Translations under genes and position numbers: made by a program
Assembly (NCBI GenBank): GCA_038229715.1
Contig: JBBROD010000003.1
Location: forward strand, 1 to 64,000
Length of the DNA: 64,000 bases
Origin: JANMES01 sp038229715
Lineage (GTDB): Bacteria > Planctomycetota > Phycisphaerae > Tepidisphaerales > Tepidisphaeraceae
Direction: 5' to 3'
Notes under the pieces: generated by a model
Told to the model about the DNA's origin: nothing
Databases searched by the model: none
What the model saw: the letters and a program-made list of their open reading frames with translations, nothing else
Shown: positions 58,979 to 64,000 of the stretch, in pieces
How the letters are laid out: the number at the start of each line of letters is the position of its first letter
Numbering within the stretch: position 1 is the stretch's first letter

Positions 58979-60114
58979 TGCACCCCCGCAAAACTAAAAT
59001 CCTCGCCGGTCTGCCCGCTTTAGCGGGTAGCGCTCTATCAGTGTCTCTCGCGATCAGCTTAGCAACTCCCGCCTTCGCGCAGGAAGTCGTTAAACCCGCC
59101 AAGGCCAAGAGCGGATTGCTCAGCGACCGCCCGAACCAAGTGATAGGAAACGAAATCACCGCCGACCAGCAAAAGGCCGTCGAACAGGGCCTGGCCTGGC
59201 TGGCGCGCACGCAGAATAAGGACGGTGCATTCGGCGCGGGAGGTTTTTCGCGGAACTCGGGCATCACCGCGCTGGCCGGGCTGGCGTTTATGCAGGCCGG
59301 CAATCTCCCCGGTCGCGGGCAGTACGGGGATAACGTTCAGAAATGCCTCGACTTTGTCCTCAATTCCTGCCAGGAGTCAGGACTGGTTGCGTCCGACGCC
59401 TCCAGCGGCCCGATGTACGGGCACGGCTTTGCCACGCTCTTCCTCGGTGAAGTGTACGGCATGACGCAGGACGACAACGTCAAAGAAAAGCTCCAGAAGG
59501 CCGTCCGACTAATCCAGAAAACACAGAACCCCGAAGGCGGCTGGCGCTACCAACCCGCCCCGTACGATGCGGATATCTCCGTCACCATCTGCCAGGTCAT
59601 GGCGCTGCGGGCGGCCCGCGATGCGGGCATTAAGGTCGAGAAAGAAACCATCGACAACGCGGTGAAGTACGTCCGCAACTGCCAGAACCCCGACGGCGGA
59701 TTCAGCTACCAAGCCCGTAACGGCGGCGGCGGATCGGGAAGCGGCTTCGCACGTTCGTCCGCAGGCGTGGCAGCGCTTTACTACGCGGGCGTGTTCGAGG
59801 GCAACGATCTCGAACGCGGCCTGAAATACCTCCGCCAGTTCACCCCCGGTAAAGGCGGCGCCGGCGGAAATCCAGAAATGGAAGGGCATTACTACTACGG
59901 CATGTATTACGCCGTGCAGGCGATGTTCCTGGCCGGCGGGGATAACTGGTCGACCTTCTATCCCGCGATTCGCAATCAACTCATCGCCAGGATGGCGAAT
60001 GGACACTGGACCGGCGATTTTTCGGAAGACTACGCCACGTCGATGGCGCTGATCATTCTGCAAATGCCCAACCGCTATCTGCCGGTCTACGCGGGCAAGG
60101 GGCCGGGAAGCTGA
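58978..60114 (+). CDS. Exported alpha-toroid (prenyltransferase/squalene-cyclase-like) protein
   Basis: The 378-residue protein has a signal peptide cleaved after AFA34. The mature part is a series of alpha-alpha repeats with QW-like motifs: GLAWLARTQNKDGAFGAGG, IQKTQNPEGGWRYQP and NCQNPDGGFSYQARN. The end reads NGHWTGDFSEDYATSMALIILQMPNRYLPVY. Terpene-cyclase acid motifs are absent, so a binding or scaffold role in the periplasm is more likely. GGAGAGG precedes the ATG, which overlaps the previous stop by one base. Signal-peptide residues 10-18 are encoded by a REP-like 27-mer. Confidence 0.85.
   Translation: MHPRKTKILAGLPALAGSALSVSLAISLATPAFAQEVVKPAKAKSGLLSDRPNQVIGNEITADQQKAVEQGLAWLARTQNKDGAFGAGGFSRNSGITALAGLAFMQAGNLPGRGQYGDNVQKCLDFVLNSCQESGLVASDASSGPMYGHGFATLFLGEVYGMTQDDNVKEKLQKAVRLIQKTQNPEGGWRYQPAPYDADISVTICQVMALRAARDAGIKVEKETIDNAVKYVRNCQNPDGGFSYQARNGGGGSGSGFARSSAGVAALYYAGVFEGNDLERGLKYLRQFTPGKGGAGGNPEMEGHYYYGMYYAVQAMFLAGGDNWSTFYPAIRNQLIARMANGHWTGDFSEDYATSMALIILQMPNRYLPVYAGKGPGS
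59005..59031 (+). repeat. REP-like 27-mer inside a coding region, copy G2
   Basis: GCCGGTCTGCCCGCT followed by TTAGCGGGTAGC; 25 of 27 positions match the minus-strand copy at 33389-33415. It encodes AGLPALAGS in the signal peptide of the alpha-toroid protein, the same frame as in the other gene. Confidence 0.7.
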
Positions 60115-60118
60115 GGAT

Positions 60119-60147
60119 ATTTGCAAATTGCAAATTGCAAATTGCGA
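60119..60147. repeat. Family H repeat, single arm, copy H2
   Basis: A run of TTGCAAA units, 4 bp after the stop codon, similar to an arm of H1 but without an inverted partner. Confidence 0.6.
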
Positions 60148-60162
60148 TCGAAAGGCGATCTT

Positions 60163-61368
60163 TTGAAATCTCGTGAAGCTGCGATTGTTCTTGTGGTTTT
60201 ATTCGCTGCTGTGGCGCGCGCCGATGTTCGCTGGAATCTCACCACCGCCGACTTTCAAACCCAGCCGATCAACCTGATGTCGGTGGACAAGGCCGGTGTG
60301 CGGTATATCGACAAGCAGTCGATCGAACAGACCGTCGCGCTCGACCAGTTCGTCAGCCTGCAGGCGGCCGCTGCGGCGGTACCAAAGTCGGCGACCTCAA
60401 AGTTGATGCTGCTGCTCAACACCGGCACGAAACTCGGCGGCGAGGTGAAGGAACTGAAGGACGAAAAGCTCACGTTCACCAACCCGTACGTCGGCGAGTT
60501 GACGTTCCCGCTCAAGCAAATCACCCGCATCGAGTCGACCACCAAACCCTCAGCCAGCGCGAAAGTAACGGCCAGCAAGACTGAAGACATCCTGCAACTC
60601 GCCAACGGCGACACGGTTCGCGGCGTGATCGATTCGATCAGACCCGATGCTGTCTCGATCAAAACTTCCACCGGCCCGAGCGATGTGACGCTCGATTCGA
60701 TCGCAGCCGTGGTCTTCGCCGACACCGGCGAATCCGGCAAGGCCGCCACTAAAGGGTATAAGCTATCGTTTGAAGACGGCTCGTTGCTCGCGGTCGACGC
60801 GCTGACGGTTCAGGGCTCCACCGTGTCAGCCACGCTCGCCGGCGGCGCGGTTCGGACGTTTGATCTCGACAAGCTCACCGGCATCGAGCAACTCGACGGC
60901 CCGGTCGGATGGCTCTCGGGAATGACGCCTTCGGAGATCGCGCAAGTTCCGTTTCTCGACGTCAACTGGCCGTCGCGAATGGACCGGAGCGTCACCGGCG
61001 ACTCGATCCGTTTCGGCAATCGGACTTACGCGCGAGGGATCGGCGTCCACAGTAAATCAACGTTGACCTGGCCGCTGGACGGCAGCTACAAGTCGTTCCG
61101 CACGCAATACGCGATCGACGGCAACCTCCCGTACGCCGATGTTGACGTTCGCGTACTGCTCGATGGCAAAGTCGCACACGAAGCAAAGGGCGTGAGGTTT
61201 GGCGTGCTGTCGCCGGTCGTTTCCGTCGATCTCGGATCGGCCAAGACGATCACGCTGGAAGTCGATTTCGGCGCGGGCTATGACGTTCAGGACCGCCTGA
61301 ACTGGATCGAACCAGCCTTACTTAAAACCGCCGTTCCTGCGCCGGTGGTGCCGACGACGCAGCCTTAG
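60163..61368 (+). CDS. Exported NPCBM-domain protein
   Basis: The 401-residue protein starts LKSREAAIVLVVLFAAVARA (TTG start) with a signal peptide. Two repeats of a small beta unit (LLNTGTKLGGEVKELKDEKLTF; LANGDTVRGVIDSIRPDAV) precede a C-terminal NPCBM (novel putative carbohydrate-binding module) domain with RFGNRTYARGIGVHSKSTLTWPL and ITLEVDFGAGYDVQDRLNW. GAAAGG lies seven bases before the TTG, which decides the start; a longer frame begins in the repeat. It is the last gene of the MoxR run and probably binds envelope or cell-surface glycans. Confidence 0.85.
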   Translation: MKSREAAIVLVVLFAAVARADVRWNLTTADFQTQPINLMSVDKAGVRYIDKQSIEQTVALDQFVSLQAAAAAVPKSATSKLMLLLNTGTKLGGEVKELKDEKLTFTNPYVGELTFPLKQITRIESTTKPSASAKVTASKTEDILQLANGDTVRGVIDSIRPDAVSIKTSTGPSDVTLDSIAAVVFADTGESGKAATKGYKLSFEDGSLLAVDALTVQGSTVSATLAGGAVRTFDLDKLTGIEQLDGPVGWLSGMTPSEIAQVPFLDVNWPSRMDRSVTGDSIRFGNRTYARGIGVHSKSTLTWPLDGSYKSFRTQYAIDGNLPYADVDVRVLLDGKVAHEAKGVRFGVLSPVVSVDLGSAKTITLEVDFGAGYDVQDRLNWIEPALLKTAVPAPVVPTTQP

Positions 61369-61401
61369 ATTTCTGCTTGAAACGCGACGTAACCAGGCGA
61401 T

Positions 61402-61647
61402 ATGATTTATCCCATGGAACTCTCGCTTAAAGAACTCACCGATCAGGCACTGAGCTTGCCCGCGTCATCGCGGGCGATATTGAGCGAACGTCTGGTCGCG
61501 AGTTTGGTCGACATCAGTGAATCAGAACTGCAGAAAGTTTGGGCTGCCGAGGCTATTCTTAGGCGTGATCAGATCAGGAGCGGGGCGGTTCAATCGATCG
61601 ATGGGAATGATGTATTGACTGAAGTTCGACGGGTCGTCGGGCGATGA
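61402..61647 (+). CDS. Addiction-module antitoxin-like protein
   Basis: The 81-residue protein starts MIYPMELSLKELTDQALSLPASSRAILSERL, matching the short helical antitoxin family that pairs with RelE toxins (ALxLPxxxRAxLaerLlaSL pattern). It should bind DNA and neutralise the downstream protein. ATG 61414 is an alternative start. Its TGA overlaps the toxin ATG. Confidence 0.85.
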   Translation: MIYPMELSLKELTDQALSLPASSRAILSERLVASLVDISESELQKVWAAEAILRRDQIRSGAVQSIDGNDVLTEVRRVVGR

Positions 61648-61940
61648 TTCGATTTGATTTTCATCCGGACGCGAGAGACGAGTATCTGGCCGCCGCCGAT
61701 TATTACGAACGACAGAGGCCGGGCTTGGCGGCTGGTTTTTCTCTTGAAATCGAAACAGTAATTGAAAAGATCATCGAAGCCCCGGAGCGCTGGCCGGTGG
61801 TTGAGCAGGATGTCAGGCGGTGTCTCGCGCGGCGGTTTCCTTTCGCCAATTTGTATTGCATTGAGTCGGGGCGTATTTTGATTGTTTCTGTCATGCATTG
61901 CAGTCGCGAGCCGGGATATTGGAAAACTCGAACCACATAG
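61644..61940 (+). CDS. RelE/ParE-family toxin
   Basis: The 98-residue protein has the family start FHPDARDEYLAAADYYE, PGLAAGFSLEIETVIEKI, the Arg-rich RRCLARRFPFANLYCIE and the closing VSVMHCSREPGYW. ParE/RelE proteins inhibit gyrase or cleave mRNA; the branch cannot be told here. It overlaps the antitoxin gene by 4 bp. Confidence 0.88.
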   Translation: MIRFDFHPDARDEYLAAADYYERQRPGLAAGFSLEIETVIEKIIEAPERWPVVEQDVRRCLARRFPFANLYCIESGRILIVSVMHCSREPGYWKTRTT

Positions 61941-62001
61941 CCAGTCCGCTGTATTCCACTCCGCTCGCATCGCGGGCGTGCGTCACTATAATCGTTCGAC
62001 C

Positions 62002-63177
62002 ATGACCGCAGACCATCCCGTAGCAAAGCTCGCATTGGAAGACGGCACTGTATTCACCGGCAAGGCGTTTGGCGCATCCGGCACGAGTGAAGGTGAAGTC
62101 GTCTTTAACACTTCGATGACCGGATACCAGGAAATCCTCACCGATCCGTCCTACAAGGGGCAGATCGTGACGATGACGTACCCGCTGATCGGCAATTACG
62201 GCGTTAACACCCAGGACGTGGAGAGCAAGCAGCCGCACGTGGCCGGGTTTATCGTGAAGGAATTGCCGCCGATTTACAGCAACTACCGGGCGAGCATGAG
62301 CCTTTCTGATTACCTCAAAGCCAACAATATCATCGGGATTGAAGGCATTGATACTCGGGCGCTGGTTCGCAAACTGCGGATCAGCGGGGCGATGCGCGGC
62401 ATTCTGTCGACGGAAATTCTCGACGACGCCAAGCTGGTGGAAAAAGCACGGTCGGCCGATCAGATGGCCGGGGCGGATTGGGTGCAGGCGGTCAAGCCTT
62501 CGGCAACGTCGGAATGGACGGAGAAGCAGGGCGATTGGTCCTTGGGGCAAGTGGAGCGCGGCGACGGCTTACACGTCGTGGCGATGGACTGCGGGGCTAA
62601 GTCGAACATTCTGCGACACCTTGCCGAGCGCGGCGTGCGCGTCACAATCGTCCCGCCGGAGACGTCGACCGACGACATCCTCAAGCTCAAGCCCGACGGT
62701 TTGTTCGTCAGCAACGGTCCCGGCGATCCGGCTGTGCTCGATTACGCAGTCAAACCGATCCAAGGCGCACTCGGCAAGGTTCCGATCTTCGGTATCTGCC
62801 TCGGCCATCAGCTGCTCGGCCGGGCGATCGGCGCGACCACCTACAAACTCAAGTTCGGCCACCGTGGCGGAAATCAGCCGGTCCAGAACCTCGATACCGG
62901 CCGGGTGGAAATCACCAGCCAGAATCACGGCTTTGCGGTCGATCAAAAATCCCTTGAAGCGATGGGCGGCGTCGTGACGCACCTGAACCTCAACGACGGA
63001 ACCGTCGAAGGTTTCCGCCATAAAGAACTTCCCGTTTTCAGTGTGCAGTATCACCCTGAAGCATCCCCAGGTCCGCACGATGCGGCGTACTTGTTCGATG
63101 CGTTCGTCGACATGATGAAAACAAAGAAGCCGCCCACCCGCGAACGTTTAAAAGAGCTCCAGGCGTTACGGACGTGA
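62002..63177 (+). CDS. carA: Carbamoyl-phosphate synthase small chain
   Basis: The 391-residue glutaminase subunit has an N-terminal CPSase domain (KLALEDGTVFTGKAFG; NTSMTGYQEILTDPSY) and a class I amidotransferase domain with nucleophile C266 in ICLGHQ and catalytic H351/E353 in QYHPEASPGP. It feeds ammonia to CarB for pyrimidine and arginine synthesis. carB does not follow within the window. ATG 62002 matches the family start; the longer frame overlaps the toxin gene. Confidence 0.96.
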   Translation: MTADHPVAKLALEDGTVFTGKAFGASGTSEGEVVFNTSMTGYQEILTDPSYKGQIVTMTYPLIGNYGVNTQDVESKQPHVAGFIVKELPPIYSNYRASMSLSDYLKANNIIGIEGIDTRALVRKLRISGAMRGILSTEILDDAKLVEKARSADQMAGADWVQAVKPSATSEWTEKQGDWSLGQVERGDGLHVVAMDCGAKSNILRHLAERGVRVTIVPPETSTDDILKLKPDGLFVSNGPGDPAVLDYAVKPIQGALGKVPIFGICLGHQLLGRAIGATTYKLKFGHRGGNQPVQNLDTGRVEITSQNHGFAVDQKSLEAMGGVVTHLNLNDGTVEGFRHKELPVFSVQYHPEASPGPHDAAYLFDAFVDMMKTKKPPTRERLKELQALRT

Positions 63178-63508
63178 ACGTCAGGATGGCAAGTCGGTCT
63201 AAACTGCTTTTCGATTTGATATTCGGGAAGGCGCAAAAAAACACGCCAGCGTATCGTTCAGGCGAGGGAGCAGTATGTCGCTCCACTGATACTCGCCAAC
63301 GGATCTGGCGTGAAAAGCCGTCGATCACCATGGTGGATCGACCACTTGCGTATACTTTGCCCATCTTGTCCGACCGTTACAAGCAAAAAGTGCGGGTTAA
63401 AGCAATGTTATTTCAAAGGTTCAGGCCGGTGTAGTATCCATTGCACATTTTGGAGTCGACCAAAAGCCGTGGTAAGCTGCCCGGACACTGTCTGGAGAAA
63501 GCGTCCCA
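63178..63508. other. 331-bp gap without a gene
   Basis: This lies between carA and the lipoprotein gene. TATACT at about 63355 is a possible -10 element, without a clear -35. I see no terminator with a T-run and no repeat from the families above. Confidence 0.45.
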
Positions 63509-64000
63509 ATGAAAAAGAATCTTGTTTTCGCTGTAGCGGCCTTAGCGTTAGCTGGGCTCGTCGGATGTCGTTCGAGCTCGAGCGCGAAATATAAGCCCAC
63601 ACCTGTCGTCACTTCGTACGAGTATGCCGGCGCATCCAGTGACAAAATCATAGTGGTGCCGCAGCCGTCGAAGATTGTCGAGTTGACGAAGCCCGAAGTC
63701 TCCACGAACGGCAACAGCGTGGTCGTGTACGGCACGGTTCGGCTGCGTACGGGCAAATACAACCCGGACGCCGTGGTGCGTATCGTCGTAGTCGACCGTC
63801 GAGGAAACGAAGCCGACGAAATTCGAGCTGTACTCAGTGAAACTGACTCGCTCGGCGTGCTCACGTACCGCGCTCATTTCGGCCCGATCCCGCCGAAGGG
63901 GTCGACCGTTCTGCTCAGTTATGACGACTATCTGCCCGTGGCAAATTACGCTTCGACCAACATCGGCTCCGGCGGTGCTGGTACGTCGGGCGCGGCCGTC
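63509..64000 (+). CDS. Lipoprotein, C-terminally truncated by the window
   Basis: The open frame starts MKKNLVFAVAALALAGLVGC, a textbook signal peptide with lipobox LVGC (Cys20), then RSSSSAKYKP. At least 164 residues are encoded to the end of the window without a stop. The visible part is beta-rich (VVVYGTVRLRTGKYNP; VVRIVVVDRRGNEA; STVLLSYDDYLPVANY) and ends in a Gly/Ala/Ser-rich stretch. GGAG lies about 11 bases upstream. No family is recognised. Confidence 0.8.
   Translation, partial: MKKNLVFAVAALALAGLVGCRSSSSAKYKPTPVVTSYEYAGASSDKIIVVPQPSKIVELTKPEVSTNGNSVVVYGTVRLRTGKYNPDAVVRIVVVDRRGNEADEIRAVLSETDSLGVLTYRAHFGPIPPKGSTVLLSYDDYLPVANYASTNIGSGGAGTSGAAV

Noticed and set aside
61402..61940. Addiction pair as part of a larger mobile element
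   Set aside because: Only the two genes are present, without flanking repeats or transposase; a stand-alone chromosomal pair is the simpler reading.
1..64000. CRISPR array, rRNA operon, prophage or insertion sequence
   Set aside because: No regularly spaced direct repeats, rRNA-like sequence, phage structural genes or transposase were seen on either strand.

Overview
The window looks like a chromosomal stretch of a planctomycete, most likely of the Phycisphaerae/Tepidisphaera-like branch. Supporting signs are high GC in most genes, a secreted protein with the planctomycete-style N-terminal motif LEGRQLFA followed by LamG and SGNH domains, a pseudopilin-like protein with an H-x9-G motif, a MoxR/DUF58/VWA/alpha-toroid cluster, and a Gram-negative outer-membrane set (BamA, Skp/OmpH, LpxD). 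No rRNA, CRISPR array, phage or transposase gene was seen. There is one tRNA, tRNA-Cys(GCA). The species assignment is inference.

Layout. 1-5003: a partial pseudopilin-like gene, a beta-helix lipoprotein translationally coupled to a hemolysin-III/PAQR membrane protein, an RRM protein with a Gly-rich tail, a SpoU/TrmH methyltransferase and a small membrane protein. 5210-9895: a LamG-SGNH secreted protein, pdxA, riboflavin synthase and an SDR. 10256-23050: a largely collinear exopolysaccharide cluster (Wzx-like flippase, four GT2 and one GT4 glycosyltransferases, polysaccharide pyruvyltransferase, FrhB-like Fe-S protein, Wzy-like polymerase, acetyltransferase, Alg14/Alg13-like pair). It is followed on the same strand by a degenerate nucleotidyltransferase-like protein and bioD. 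24827-28127: a GGDEF protein divergent from a GAF-AAA-Fis sigma-54 activator. 28269-32497: lpxD, skp and bamA on the minus strand. 32678-36896: pilM-N-O-P-like genes followed by a VWA protein. 37007-46505: hemW, an FHA protein, a small lipoprotein, a sialate O-acetylesterase, tRNA-Cys, an MscS-family channel, a DUF2237 protein, ilvC and mutM. 46648-61368: a plus-strand MoxR, DUF58, BatA-like VWA, second VWA, 1403-aa coiled-coil membrane protein, exported alpha-toroid protein and NPCBM protein run, interrupted twice by AT-richer small genes. 61402-64000: an addiction-module/RelE pair, carA and the start of a lipoprotein gene.

The strongest unexplained signal is a set of short inverted-repeat elements filling many gene junctions. 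Several families share one architecture: a GTNN foot, then a hairpin of roughly 7-9 bp stem, with two such units facing each other, as in REP/REPIN elements mobilised by RAYT transposases. One family (three copies) shows compensatory stem changes. Another is a gap-free 183-bp pair. Many elements begin or end 2-7 bp from a stop codon. A further REP-like 27-mer lies inside two unrelated proteins in the same reading frame. The second signal is the MoxR-VWA-alpha-toroid operon, with two low-GC insertions, one encoding a JAMM-like HTHP protein that appears frameshifted.
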